DNA of 64,000 nt, taken from Pseudomonas sp. R4-35-07. Its GTDB lineage: Bacteria; Pseudomonadota; Gammaproteobacteria; Pseudomonadales; Pseudomonadaceae. Made by a program: the position numbers and the translations under genes. The notes beneath the pieces were generated by a model. That model saw only the letters and a list, made by a program, of their open reading frames with translations. It was not told the origin of the DNA and did no database searches. The DNA lies in assembly GCF_003852235.1 (NCBI RefSeq), contig NZ_CP027732.1, positions 1,674,001-1,738,000 of the forward strand, read 5' to 3'. Positions 32,923 through 42,127 of this stretch are shown piece after piece (the first letter of the stretch is position 1; each line of letters opens with the position of its first letter).

Positions 32923-32957
32923 TATTGCTATCGGGGGCAAGCCCCCTCCCACATTGG
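32923..32957. repeat. REP element, single copy
   Basis: GCTATCGGGGGCAAGCCCCC followed by TCCCACATT is the same family as the other REP copies in the window. It lies between the lipoprotein gene and the 3' end of the MFS gene. Confidence 0.85.
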
Positions 32958-32985
32958 ATCTATGATCGGCGCGAAACGTGTGGCG

Positions 32986-34173
32986 TTAGTTGCCGCCCTT
33001 CATACGGCGCGCAATCAGGTAGAGGCCCAATCCGATGAGGGCCGTCACCGCGCCGATGTAGCCGGTGCTGGTCCAGCCAAACCCGGCGGTAATCGCCATG
33101 CCGCCAAACCACGGCCCCAGCGCGTTCGCCAGGTTGAAGGCGGCGTGGTTGGACGCTGCCGCCAAACTCGGGGCTTCGTGGGCGATGTCCATCAGGCGGA
33201 TTTGCAACGGCGCCGCCAGGGCGATCATGGTGCCGACGAGGCCGATGCCCAGCAGTACGCTCCACAGCGAACTGGCGGCGAAGGTGAAGAAGATCAGTAC
33301 GGCCATCGACCACACCAGAATCCAGCCCACCGCGCGAAATTGCATGCGATCAAACAGCTTGCCGCCGGCGATGTTGCCGATGATGCCGCCCATGCCAAAC
33401 GCGGCGAGGCCGAAGGGGATCCATTGCGGTGAAACCTTGGTCACTTCCAGCATGGTTGGCGCCAGGTAGCTGAATACGCAGAACATGCCGGCAAACCCGA
33501 TCGCGCCGATGGACAGCGCCATCCACACTTGGGGTTTGGTGAAGGCGCGCAGTTCCTTGCGCGGGTCACTGCGTTCTTCATCGTGGCGATGGGGCACAAA
33601 TTGCCAGACGAGGGCGATGGTGCACAGGGCGATCACGCTGACCAGGGCGAACGCCGAGCGCCAGCCCAGGTGTTGGCCGAGGAAGGTGGCGATGGGGTTG
33701 CCGAGCAGCATGGCCAGGGTCAGGCCCATCATCACTCGGGCCACGGCGCCGGCGCGTTTGTCGCTGGGCACCATGCTGGAGGCGACCACGGCGGCGATGC
33801 CGAAGTAGGCGCCGTGGGGCAGGCCGCTGATAAAGCGGAAGGCCACCAGCGAGCCGAAGGTGGGGGTGAAGGCGGTGGCGAGGTTGCCCAGGGCATAGAG
33901 GCCCATCAGCAATAACAGCATGTGTTTGCGCAGCAGTTTGGCGCCGAGGATGGCCAGCAGCGGGGCCCCGACCATCACGCCCAGGGCGTAGGCGCTGATG
34001 GCGTGGCCGACCTGCGGCTCGCTCAAGCCCAGGTTCTGGGCGATGTCGGGCATCAGGCCCATGATGGCGAATTCGCCGGTGCCGATTGCGAAAGCGCCCA
34101 CGGCCATGGCCGCTTCCATTTTGGCGGCATTGCGCGCGGGCAGGACGTGCCCGGGTGTTGGGTGGGTAGACAT
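32986..34173 (-). CDS. MFS transporter, AraJ-like DHA1 family
   Basis: A 395-residue transporter with 12 predicted membrane helices. The TGEFAIMGLMPDIAQNLGLS opening and the loop-2-like SGLPHGAYFGIAAVVASSMV are typical of the AraJ/YdhP-like drug/sugar exporters. The start at 34173 (MSTHPTPGHVLPARNAAKME) is chosen over 34209. The substrate is unknown. It stands alone, divergent from the mqo region. Confidence 0.9.
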   Translation of the reverse strand: MSTHPTPGHVLPARNAAKMEAAMAVGAFAIGTGEFAIMGLMPDIAQNLGLSEPQVGHAISAYALGVMVGAPLLAILGAKLLRKHMLLLLMGLYALGNLATAFTPTFGSLVAFRFISGLPHGAYFGIAAVVASSMVPSDKRAGAVARVMMGLTLAMLLGNPIATFLGQHLGWRSAFALVSVIALCTIALVWQFVPHRHDEERSDPRKELRAFTKPQVWMALSIGAIGFAGMFCVFSYLAPTMLEVTKVSPQWIPFGLAAFGMGGIIGNIAGGKLFDRMQFRAVGWILVWSMAVLIFFTFAASSLWSVLLGIGLVGTMIALAAPLQIRLMDIAHEAPSLAAASNHAAFNLANALGPWFGGMAITAGFGWTSTGYIGAVTALIGLGLYLIARRMKGGN

Positions 34174-34655
34174 GAATGGCTCTGTTTGGATGAGGTGTAC
34201 GAAAGACAATCGCCGATGCTACGCATGGGACGGTGAGGGTGTCTAGAACAGCCAGGCGCATGAGAGTTCCGGGCCTGTGACCCCAGGTCGCGGCTGGCTG
34301 CCTTGACACCTGCGCGAGAAAACCCGCGATTTAAAGGTGTCAATTGGCCAAACGGCGCATAAACGTGGTTTGGCGTGATATTCTGCGCGCCGTCTTGGTC
34401 TAGTCTTTCCTTGGTGCGTACACCCGTATACGTCCCAGCGGTTGGCTGTCGCCCAGGTAGCTGAAGCCAATAATGATAAGAAGTCAGCGCAGAAGGGACA
34501 TAACAGTGAGGTCGATCCATCGGCCTTGTGTGCCCACCCTGCAGTCCTCAAGTGAATGTGTAGGCCCCGCGGTACGTTGCCTGGCGTAGCGTGATCGAGG
34601 GTCACCCATGATCAGGGGCGGTAGGGCGGATGGCGTTTTATCATAGGTGCTACTG
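34174..34655. other. 482-bp intergenic region upstream of mqo with a dyad
   Basis: No gene is evident. A perfect 9-bp dyad, TTGACACCT (34303-34311) and AGGTGTCAA (34335-34343), encloses a GC-rich centre (GCGCGAGAAAACCCGCG). Each arm contains a TTGACA hexamer, so it could be a pair of divergent -35 elements or an operator. The rest is an unusually long leader for mqo. Confidence 0.45.
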
Positions 34656-36302
34656 ATGTTTAAGAAAGTAAACACTGCCCTGCTGGGGCTGGCTTTGTCG
34701 ATGGGGATCACGTCCGTTCACGCGGAAGAGGCAAAGAAAGTCGATGTGCTGCTGATCGGCGGCGGCATCATGAGTGCAACCCTGGGTGTCTGGCTCAACG
34801 AGCTGGAACCGGGCTGGTCGATGGAAATGGTCGAGCGCCTCGATGGCGTGGCCGAAGAAAGCTCCAACGGCTGGAACAACGCCGGTACCGGTCACTCGGC
34901 ACTGGCTGAGCTGAACTACACCCCGGAAGACAAGAACGGCAATGTTGAGATCCCCAAAGCGGTCGAGATCAACGAAGCGTTCCAGATTTCCCGTCAGTTC
35001 TGGTCCTGGCAGGTTCAGCAGGGCGTGTTGAAGAACCCGCGTTCGTTCATCAACTCCACACCGCATATGAGTTTTGTGTGGGGCGATGACAACATCAAGT
35101 TCCTGAAAAAACGCTACGAAGCGCTGAAGGCGAGCCCGCTGTTCGCGGGCATGCAGTACTCCGAAGACCCGGCCCAGATCGCCAAGTGGGTTCCGCTGAT
35201 GATGGAAGGGCGTGACCCGAACCAGAAAATCGCGGCCACCTGGACCCCGATCGGCACCGACGTGAACTTCGGCGAGATCACCCGCCAGTTCGTTGCCCAC
35301 CTGCAGACCACCCCTAAGTTCGACCTGAAGCTGTCGAGCGAAGTGCAGGACATCACCCGTAACGAAGACGGTTCGTGGCGTGTGAGCTACAAAAACCTCA
35401 AAGATGGCACCAAGACTGAAACCGACGCCAAGTTCGTGTTCATCGGCGCCGGCGGCGGTGCCCTGCACCTGCTGCAGAAATCCGGTATTCCGGAAGCCAA
35501 GGAATACGCCGGCTTCCCGGTAGGTGGTTCGTTCCTGGTGACCGATAATCCGACCATCGCCGAGCAGCACCTGGCCAAGGCCTACGGCAAAGCGTCGGTC
35601 GGTTCGCCGCCAATGTCGGTTCCGCACCTGGACACCCGCGTGCTGGATGGCAAGCGCGTGATCCTGTTTGGCCCATTCGCGACCTTCTCCACCAAGTTCC
35701 TGAAAGAAGGCTCGTACCTGGACCTGCTGACCAGCACCACCACCCACAACATCTGGCCAATGACCAAAGTCGGTATTCGTGAATACCCGCTGGTCGAGTA
35801 CCTCGCCGGCCAACTGATGCTGTCGGATGACGACCGCTTCAAGGCACTGCAAGAGTACTTCCCGAACGCCAAGCAGTCCGACTGGCGCCTGTGGCAAGCC
35901 GGCCAGCGTGTGCAGATCATCAAGCGTGACGAAGAGCAGGGCGGCGTCCTGAAACTCGGCACCGAAGTGGTCAGCTCCGCCGACAACTCCATCGCCGGCC
36001 TGTTGGGTGCATCGCCAGGCGCGTCCACCGCGGCTCCGATCATGCTGACCGTGCTGCAAAAGGTGTTCAAGGACAAGGTTGCCAGCCCGGCCTGGCAGGA
36101 AAAGCTGCACCAGATCGTGCCAAGCTACGGCACCAAACTGAACGACAGCCCTGAAGCGGTTGCCAAGGAATGGGCCTACACCGCCGGTGTGTTGCAACTG
36201 ACCCCACCGCCAGCGATTCCGCAACTGGCGGCTCCACAGGCCACCGAGGCTGCCAAGCCTGCGGCTGAGCCAAGCAAGCCGGCGTCTGATTTGGCGCTGT
36301 AA
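34656..36302 (+). CDS. mqo: Malate:quinone oxidoreductase
   Basis: A 548-residue FAD-dependent membrane-associated enzyme oxidising malate to oxaloacetate with electrons to quinone; in pseudomonads it serves the TCA cycle. FAD motif [20 protein letters not shown], then [20 protein letters not shown] and [20 protein letters not shown] are diagnostic. An N-terminal signal-like segment ([20 protein letters not shown]) and an Ala/Pro-rich C-terminal tail ([19 protein letters not shown]) are extra to the E. coli form but usual here, as I recall. The ATG at 34656 is preferred over a GTG at 34647. A strong terminator follows. Confidence 0.96.
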   Translation: MFKKVNTALLGLALSMGITSVHAEEAKKVDVLLIGGGIMSATLGVWLNELEPGWSMEMVERLDGVAEESSNGWNNAGTGHSALAELNYTPEDKNGNVEIPKAVEINEAFQISRQFWSWQVQQGVLKNPRSFINSTPHMSFVWGDDNIKFLKKRYEALKASPLFAGMQYSEDPAQIAKWVPLMMEGRDPNQKIAATWTPIGTDVNFGEITRQFVAHLQTTPKFDLKLSSEVQDITRNEDGSWRVSYKNLKDGTKTETDAKFVFIGAGGGALHLLQKSGIPEAKEYAGFPVGGSFLVTDNPTIAEQHLAKAYGKASVGSPPMSVPHLDTRVLDGKRVILFGPFATFSTKFLKEGSYLDLLTSTTTHNIWPMTKVGIREYPLVEYLAGQLMLSDDDRFKALQEYFPNAKQSDWRLWQAGQRVQIIKRDEEQGGVLKLGTEVVSSADNSIAGLLGASPGASTAAPIMLTVLQKVFKDKVASPAWQEKLHQIVPSYGTKLNDSPEAVAKEWAYTAGVLQLTPPPAIPQLAAPQATEAAKPAAEPSKPASDLAL

Positions 36303-36315
36303 GCTACGCGTAAGC

Positions 36316-36354
36316 AAAAGCCCGCTGAACCGGTGACGGTCAGCGGGCTTTTTT
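36316..36354 (+). terminator. Terminator after mqo
   Basis: AAAAGCCCGCTGA / TCAGCGGGCTTTTTT, a 13-bp stem with an 11-nt loop and T-run. The A-run on the left makes it usable for the convergent LysR gene too. Confidence 0.95.
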
Positions 36355-36365
36355 GTGCGCGGCGT

Positions 36366-37202
36366 TCAGACCCTGAAGTGCCTGACTTGCTCGTACAGAT
36401 GCAGGGCCAGCGCGTTAGCGGTGTCGCACAGCAGATACAGATGCTGTGCGGGGAGGGCCGGCAGTTGCGTGATTTGCCTCAGCCCTTCGCCCATGCGGCT
36501 CTCCTCCATCAGGCCCACGGCCACGCCGCTGCGCACGCAAGCTTCTACCGCCGATGAGTTAGGGCTTTCCAGCAATACGCGATGGTAAATCCCGTGATCT
36601 TTCAGCGCCTGTAACGCCGCCGCGCGGTACGGGCAACCGGCGATAGGCACGGTGATCGGCAGCGGCGCGTTGGGTGGGTAACTGAACTGCTCGGCGGCGA
36701 CCCACAGCGGTTGCACAGGCCCCAGGCGCTCACCCTGTGCTAGTGGGTGCGCACTGACGGTGATGACCAGGTCCAACTGGTTTGCCGTGAACAGATTCAA
36801 CAGTTCGCCACTGGTCCGCGCCTCGATTTCCAGTTCCAGCAGCGGGTTGTCGGCGATCAGCCCCGGCAGGAATGTGTGCATAAAGGCAGGTGCGTAGGTG
36901 TCGGGCACGCCCAGGCGGATCTTGCCCTGCATGCGCTGGGGCATCAGCGAGATCAGCAGGCGGTCATGGCTTTTGAGGAATTCGGTGGTTTCGCCCAACA
37001 GTTTCCTGCCGTACAGCGTCAGATCCACGCCCTGGTTACTGCGGCTGAACAAGCGTTGGCCGACCTGGTCTTCCAGCTTCTGAATCTGCGTCGTCACGGT
37101 GGACGCGCTGCGGTGCACATGTTCGGCTGCTTCGTTGAAGCGGCCAAAGCGTGCGACGGCGTGAAAGGTGCGCAACAGATCGATATTCAGTTGTTTGACC
37201 AT
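36366..37202 (-). CDS. LysR-family regulator divergent from an EamA transporter
   Basis: A 278-residue LysR regulator. The HTH lies in residues about 5-60 (LNIDLLRTFHAVARFGRFNE; SASTVTTQIQKLEDQVGQRL). The ligand-binding domain begins near GKIRLGVPDTYAPAF. It is divergent from the exporter at 37300 with about 100 bp between starts, so it most likely controls that gene. The ligand is unknown. Confidence 0.92.
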   Translation of the reverse strand: MVKQLNIDLLRTFHAVARFGRFNEAAEHVHRSASTVTTQIQKLEDQVGQRLFSRSNQGVDLTLYGRKLLGETTEFLKSHDRLLISLMPQRMQGKIRLGVPDTYAPAFMHTFLPGLIADNPLLELEIEARTSGELLNLFTANQLDLVITVSAHPLAQGERLGPVQPLWVAAEQFSYPPNAPLPITVPIAGCPYRAAALQALKDHGIYHRVLLESPNSSAVEACVRSGVAVGLMEESRMGEGLRQITQLPALPAQHLYLLCDTANALALHLYEQVRHFRV

Positions 37203-37299
37203 GGTTCTACTAATACGGATTAGTGATGCAGGTTATTCAAATATACAGAAGAGTCCTCCTTCCCTAGCCTTGAAGTCAACTACACAGGCTGGAGGCTGC

Positions 37300-38199
37300 A
37301 TGAAGCGATCAACCCTGGGATTGCTGCTCTTGCAAGGGGCGTTTGTTCTGTCATGGAGTTCGGGCTATATCGGCGCGAAGTTGGGCACACAAGGCAGCGG
37401 TGCGTTCAACCTGCTGTTCTGGCGATTTTTGTTGGTATCGCTGTGCCTGGGAGCGTTCTTGAACGTCAGGTTGCTGAAGGTGACCTGGGCGCAGATTCGC
37501 CATTACGCCATCATCGGCTGCCTGTCGCAGTTTCTGTACCTGAGCTGCCTCTATGTGGCGATCCAGAACGGCTTGCCGCCGGGCATTGCCGCGATCATCG
37601 CGGCGTTGCAGCCGTTGATGACCGCCGCATTGTCGACGGGCAGCACAACTGAGCGCAGCGGCGGCTGGCAATGGGTGGGGCTCATGGTCAGCTTTGCCGG
37701 CGTAGCGATCGTGATCGCCGGGCAGTACAGCAATGGTGGCGAAGAGGTTGGCCTGGCCATGTATGGGCTGCCACTGGTGGCGGCGCTGGGGCTGACGCTG
37801 GCGACCTTGTACGAGCGCCGTTCGCAGCAGAGCAAGCAGGCCGGCTTGCTCATGCCGCTGTTTATCCAATCGCTGCTGACGTTGATCGGCTTCACCGGCG
37901 CGGTGCTTTATACCGATACCTTGAGCATTCCCCATGACGCCGACGTACTGGTTTCGATTGTATGGCTGACGGTGTTTTCCACCTTTGCCGCCTACTTGAG
38001 CCTCTGGCGGCTGCTGCGCGTGATGACGGCTACTCGGGTTGCGGCGTTGGTCTATCTGGAGCCTCCGGTCACCCTGGTATGGGCGGCGCTGATGTTCGGC
38101 GACGAAATCCATGTTTCGACCTATACCGGCATTGCCGTAGTGATTGCCGGGTTACTGTTGTTGCGCCTGAAGCGACCGACCGTCGCCTGCACGACTTGA
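37300..38199 (+). CDS. EamA/DMT-family transporter
   Basis: A 299-residue membrane protein with about ten helices in two EamA halves (FVLSWSSGYIGAKLGTQGSG; NGLPPGIAAIIAALQPLMTA; then ATRVAALVYLEPPVTLVWAA). The start at 37300 (MKRSTLGLLLLQGAF) has GGAGG 5 bp upstream. It probably exports an amino acid or other metabolite; the substrate cannot be told. Paired with the divergent LysR gene. Confidence 0.92.
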   Translation: MKRSTLGLLLLQGAFVLSWSSGYIGAKLGTQGSGAFNLLFWRFLLVSLCLGAFLNVRLLKVTWAQIRHYAIIGCLSQFLYLSCLYVAIQNGLPPGIAAIIAALQPLMTAALSTGSTTERSGGWQWVGLMVSFAGVAIVIAGQYSNGGEEVGLAMYGLPLVAALGLTLATLYERRSQQSKQAGLLMPLFIQSLLTLIGFTGAVLYTDTLSIPHDADVLVSIVWLTVFSTFAAYLSLWRLLRVMTATRVAALVYLEPPVTLVWAALMFGDEIHVSTYTGIAVVIAGLLLLRLKRPTVACTT

Positions 38200-38331
38200 G
38201 GCCTTGAGGGTTCAGCAATCTGACAGACATCTCCTGTTAAAAAATAACTCAAGCCCAAGCAGGAGCCCGGCTGGAACACAGGGGATTTCTTTCTGATGCA
38301 GGTACAGGGCGTTAACGCCCGAGGGTTTTGT

Positions 38332-38661
38332 ATGTTGCTACGTTATGCGGCAATGGCGGCGGTAGTCGTCGCGGCATCCGGGTGTGTGCAAGAGCGCGTC
38401 GTGCATGAACGCCGGCCGGTACAACGTGAGTATGTGGAAGTCGTGGCGCCGCAACCGCCGCCGGTGCAGGTGATCGAAGTCGAGCCGGCGGTACGCGAAG
38501 GTTATATCTGGTCACGCGGTTACTGGCGTTGGGAAGGTGGGCGCTATGTAGCGGTGCACGGCCATTGGGAGCCGGTACGCGTGGGCTATCGCTATGTGCA
38601 TCCGCATTGGGTGCAGCGCAACGATGGTTATCATTGGCAGGGCGGTGGCTGGGTTCGCTGA
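38332..38661 (+). CDS. YXWGXW-repeat lipoprotein
   Basis: A 109-residue lipoprotein. The signal peptide ends at SGC (Cys18). The mature part has a Pro/Val-rich linker, then repeats of the GYxWxxGYWxW type (GYIWSRGYWRWEGGRYVAVH; GYHWQGGGWV). The family is widespread in proteobacteria with unknown role. The start at 38332 is chosen so that the signal peptide begins the protein. Confidence 0.85.
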   Translation: MLLRYAAMAAVVVAASGCVQERVVHERRPVQREYVEVVAPQPPPVQVIEVEPAVREGYIWSRGYWRWEGGRYVAVHGHWEPVRVGYRYVHPHWVQRNDGYHWQGGGWVR

Positions 38662-38688
38662 CCGAGCGGCCTCTCCCCAAAAGACGGC

Positions 38689-39084
38689 CTAGCCGATCCG
38701 TTTCATGCCCGCTGCCTTGACCGCATTCAGGTCGAAGGTGGCGGTGTACTCGCAGCCGGCCGCGTGGGCGCAGCGTTCGATCAGGCAGTCGGCGAAGTCT
38801 GCTTTGTTCGCAACGAACTTGCGCAGTGCCTGCCAGACGACATCGGCGTGCTCGACAGTGAGCTCGCGCGTATGCAAAAGGGTTTCCAGCACCATCACCA
38901 CATCGCTTTTTGCCGACTGGTAGCAGGCCTGCAGCACCCATACCAATTCCACAAGGGTCACCAGGCTGACAAAGCCCGGTGACGCGGCGCTCAATGATTC
39001 GATCAGTCGCGACGCCTTGGCGGATTGACCGGGCTCATCCTGGGTGACATAGCGCACCAGCACGTTGGTATCCAGGCCGATCAT
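38689..39084 (-). CDS. vapC: VapC-type PIN-domain toxin
   Basis: A 131-residue PIN ribonuclease. Acidic residues are in place: D5 in MIGLDTNVLVRY, E46 in LVELVWVLQ, D98/D102 in ADFADCLI and D117 in ATFDL. VapC toxins cut tRNA or rRNA when free of antitoxin. It overlaps the AbrB-type antitoxin by 4 bp, the standard order (antitoxin first). Confidence 0.92.
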   Translation of the reverse strand: MIGLDTNVLVRYVTQDEPGQSAKASRLIESLSAASPGFVSLVTLVELVWVLQACYQSAKSDVVMVLETLLHTRELTVEHADVVWQALRKFVANKADFADCLIERCAHAAGCEYTATFDLNAVKAAGMKRIG

Positions 39085-39323
39085 CCCGCGTTTGCTCCCT
39101 GTGCCGCGATGGCCCGGTTCATGTCCTCGATGGACACGGCAGTGGCAGGCTTGCGAATCAGCCCCTTGAGATCGGTGACGGTTTTGCTCGCGGCGATCAT
39201 GGAAAACTTGCCGTCTTCCATTTCGACGAATTCCACCCGGTCGCCTGTTTCCAGGCCGAGGGCCGTCCTGACCTGGACAGGGATGGTGATTTGCCCTTTT
39301 GAAGTAAGTGTGGCGGTTGCCAT
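39081..39323 (-). CDS. vapB: AbrB/MazE-type antitoxin of the VapC pair
   Basis: An 80-residue antitoxin with a swapped-hairpin AbrB domain (TATLTSKGQITIPVQVRTAL; GLETGDRVEFVEMEDGKF) and a C-terminal toxin-binding tail. The ATG at 39323 follows GGAGG with correct spacing. A 24-bp perfect palindrome overlaps its promoter region. Confidence 0.92.
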   Translation of the reverse strand: MATATLTSKGQITIPVQVRTALGLETGDRVEFVEMEDGKFSMIAASKTVTDLKGLIRKPATAVSIEDMNRAIAAQGANAG

Positions 39324-39344
39324 AGTGAAGACCTCCATCGTGAT

Positions 39345-39368
39345 GCTCCTTACCCTAGGGTAAGGAGC
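39345..39368. promoter_or_regulatory. Operator palindrome of vapBC
   Basis: A perfect 24-bp palindrome with arms GCTCCTTACCCT and AGGGTAAGGAGC, 22 bp upstream of the antitoxin start. Autoregulated VapBC complexes bind such sites. Confidence 0.8.
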
Positions 39369-39507
39369 GATCGAGGACAATATCCGTTGGTCCATAGGGT
39401 GCTCGCAGAAGTGGGTGAGTCGGTACTAAACCCTAGTCCGAACTCTCGATCCCCACACCTGTGATCACGCGCCAAACCGATACAAACTATGACGGCTCGG
39501 CGCTGGC

Positions 39508-40881
39508 TCACTGCACCACGCGGTAACACGGCACATACGCTGCTCCGCCCGGCAATTTCATCCGGTGCTGGGCGACGAAGGCCTTTAGCAATTCATCCAG
39601 TGGTTTCATGATCGCCGGGTCGCCGTGGATTTCGTACGGGCCCTTTTCTTCGATCAAACGAATGCCTTTGTCCTTCACATTACCCGCCACAATCCCCGAG
39701 AACGCGCGACGCAGGTTGGCCGCCAGTTCATGGGGCGGCAGCGCATGGGTCAGTTGCAGGCTGGCCATGTTTTCGTGGGTCGGGTCGAAGGGGCGCTGGA
39801 AGCCTTCGTCGATCTTCAACAGCCAGTTGAAGTGGAATGCGTCGTTGCGCTCGCGACGGAACTGTTTGACCGCCTTGAGCCCTGCGGTCATCTGGCGCGC
39901 GACTTCGGCCGGGTCGTCGATGATGATCTGGTAATGCTTCTGCGCCGCTTCGCCGAGGGTCGCGCCGACGAACGCATGCAGTTGTTCCAGGTAAGGCGCC
40001 GCATGTTTGGGCCCGGTCAGCACGACCGGGAACGGCAGGTCGCGGTTGTCCGGGTGCATCAGGATGCCCAGCAGGTAGAGAAATTCCTCGGCCGTACCGG
40101 CGCCGCCGGGGAAGATGATGATGCCGTGACCGACGCGCACGAAGGCTTCGAGGCGTTTCTCGATGTCCGGCAGGATGACCAGCTCGTTGACGATCGGGTT
40201 GGGCGCTTCGGCGGCGATGATGCCTGGCTCGGTCAGGCCCAGGTAGCGGCCGCCGGTGATGCGCTGTTTGGCGTGGGAAATAGTCGCGCCTTTCATCGGA
40301 CCTTTCATCACGCCGGGGCCGCAGCCGGTGCACACGTCGAGGCTGCGCAAGCCCAGTTCGTGGCCGACCTTCTTGGTGTATTTGTATTCTTCGGTGTTGA
40401 TGGAGTGGCCGCCCCAGCACACGACGATCTTGGGTTCGACACCCGCGCGCAGCGTACGGGCGTTGCGCAGCAGATGAAACACGTAGTCGGTGATGCCTTG
40501 GGAGTTGCTCAGGTCGATGCGCTGGCTGTCCAGCTCGTTCTCGGTGTAGACGATGTCACGCAAGGCGCTGAACAGCATTTCGCGGGTGCTGGCGATCATT
40601 TCGCCATCGACGAAGGCATCGGCCGGGGCGTTGAGCAGCTCCAGGCGCACGCCGCGGTCCTGCTGGTGGATACGCACTTCGAAGTCTTTGTAGGCGTCGA
40701 GGATGGTCTTGGCGTTATCGATATGCGCGCCGGTGTTGAGGATCGCCAGGGCGCATTGGCGGAACAGGGCGTAGATGCTGCCGCTGCCGGCTTCACTCAG
40801 TTGCTGGACTTCACGTTGGGACAGGGTTTCGAGGCTGCCCTTGGGGCTGACGGAGGCATTGATCACTTGACGTTGGGGCAT
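39508..40881 (-). CDS. ppnN: Pyrimidine/purine 5'-monophosphate nucleosidase PpnN (LOG family)
   Basis: A 457-residue YgdH/PpnN-type enzyme that splits nucleoside monophosphates into base and ribose 5-phosphate; the E. coli enzyme is stimulated by (p)ppGpp. The LOG core shows CTGCGPGVMKGPMKGA and IIFPGGAGTAEEFLYLLG (PGGxGTxxE). N- and C-terminal extensions typical of PpnN (SPKGSLETLSQREV; YVPCYRVVQ) are present. Start at 40881 (MPQRQVINASVSPKG). It stands alone. Confidence 0.93.
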   Translation of the reverse strand: MPQRQVINASVSPKGSLETLSQREVQQLSEAGSGSIYALFRQCALAILNTGAHIDNAKTILDAYKDFEVRIHQQDRGVRLELLNAPADAFVDGEMIASTREMLFSALRDIVYTENELDSQRIDLSNSQGITDYVFHLLRNARTLRAGVEPKIVVCWGGHSINTEEYKYTKKVGHELGLRSLDVCTGCGPGVMKGPMKGATISHAKQRITGGRYLGLTEPGIIAAEAPNPIVNELVILPDIEKRLEAFVRVGHGIIIFPGGAGTAEEFLYLLGILMHPDNRDLPFPVVLTGPKHAAPYLEQLHAFVGATLGEAAQKHYQIIIDDPAEVARQMTAGLKAVKQFRRERNDAFHFNWLLKIDEGFQRPFDPTHENMASLQLTHALPPHELAANLRRAFSGIVAGNVKDKGIRLIEEKGPYEIHGDPAIMKPLDELLKAFVAQHRMKLPGGAAYVPCYRVVQ

Positions 40882-41029
40882 TCTGGTTCCTTGAAAGCAC
40901 AGCCATCGCACCCGTAAAGGCGCAATGGCTTGAGAATGAGGCGCGCCGTATACGGTCGCACGAGACGGTTATTTACCTCACGCACAAGGCCGAGTGCAAA
41001 TACCGTCCAGCACCATCATGCCGCAGAAC

Positions 41030-41899
41030 TTACTGGATCAGCTTCCAGTTTTTGTAGAAAACCCGACGCAGGGTGAACACCAGGCCGGCAAACCCCGAGA
41101 TCACGGCGTTCAACACGGAGGGCACCGGGGTCGGTCGCACAATATCGATGAACAGGCAGTAACGTTTCGCATCGTTCTTGTTAAAGGATGCATGCATCAG
41201 CGTGTCATCGAAGATGAACAGCGGGTCGTCGTGCCAATAGTGCTTGTGCTTGCCCACCTGGATATACACACCCTCGTGATGCGGCGCCGGCGCCATGTTG
41301 TAGAGCACGCGGAACATCATGCGCAACGGGCCGAAATGGAAGGACGTCGAGCGATTCTCGTTGAACACCGACACGCCGATCGTCTTCACGAATGGCAGTT
41401 TCCTGCGCAGTTGCGGGATGTCCAGGGCGGTTTCGATCGGACGACCGTACCACTGGAAAAACAACATGCCGCGTTTCTTCTCGGCCATGCGTGCGTCCAG
41501 GTAGTTGATGATTTCTTCCTTGCGGGCCATGGCGTCGTCGATGACCTGTTGCAGATCTTCGCGCCAGGCGGGCGGCAGGTCGTCCAGGGTGTAGACATGA
41601 CGGTTGCGGCGGCTCAGCAGGTCGAACAGGGTGTTGAACGGCGCCAGGATCCAGGTGTTGCGGCCGTTGCCGATGAAATATTTCTTGAAGGTAGCGCGGT
41701 CATACAGGCCATTACGCATGAAGTCATACAGACCGCAAACCACCACCAGCAGTAAAAACGCCAGGCTGGTGCGCGGAAAACAGGCGATAAACAGTAAAAC
41801 GCCGAGCACCCAGGCGAGGGATATCAGCTTTTTACCCACGGCATTTTTGCTCATGAAACGCGGCTCCAGGCCTGAAACATAATGAAACAATTTCGTCAT
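41030..41899 (-). CDS. Aspartyl/asparaginyl beta-hydroxylase family, LpxO-like
   Basis: A 289-residue 2-oxoglutarate/Fe(II) dioxygenase with two N-terminal membrane segments (LISLAWVLGVLLFIACF; LAFLLLVVVCGLYDFM). The hydroxylase core shows SFHFGPLRMMFRVLYNMAP and FIFDDTLMHASFNKNDAKRY, with the iron-binding His. LpxO enzymes add a 2-hydroxyl to lipid A acyl chains, and this membrane layout fits. Peptide hydroxylases of the same family are the alternative. It stands alone. Confidence 0.85.
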   Translation of the reverse strand: MTKLFHYVSGLEPRFMSKNAVGKKLISLAWVLGVLLFIACFPRTSLAFLLLVVVCGLYDFMRNGLYDRATFKKYFIGNGRNTWILAPFNTLFDLLSRRNRHVYTLDDLPPAWREDLQQVIDDAMARKEEIINYLDARMAEKKRGMLFFQWYGRPIETALDIPQLRRKLPFVKTIGVSVFNENRSTSFHFGPLRMMFRVLYNMAPAPHHEGVYIQVGKHKHYWHDDPLFIFDDTLMHASFNKNDAKRYCLFIDIVRPTPVPSVLNAVISGFAGLVFTLRRVFYKNWKLIQ

Positions 41900-42127
41900 G
41901 ATAGAGCTTTATGGCGCGCGCAGGCGTTTTAAATAGTTCGAAAATTGTGAAGTCGCTGCACAATTTGTAACTGGCCCCAGAGGCAAGCGGGTTTGGGTGG
42001 ATTGAATTTTGAGAACGGAAGATTTGCGACTATCGTGACGCTTCGGTTTTTCGGACGTCATAGACCGGTACGATTGAAGTTGAATGGCCAACACTGGCCT
42101 TCGGCACCTTGGAAGAGGCAGAATTTT

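Noticed and set aside
34650..36317. Very long open frame antisense to mqo (about 555 codons)
   Set aside because: It lies opposite a clear mqo gene with full motifs. High GC in the third position opens the antisense frame; its protein has no recognisable domain and low-complexity His/Gln/Gly content.
39625..40917. 430-codon open frame antisense to ppnN
   Set aside because: Antisense shadow of a conserved gene in high-GC DNA; no domain recognised.
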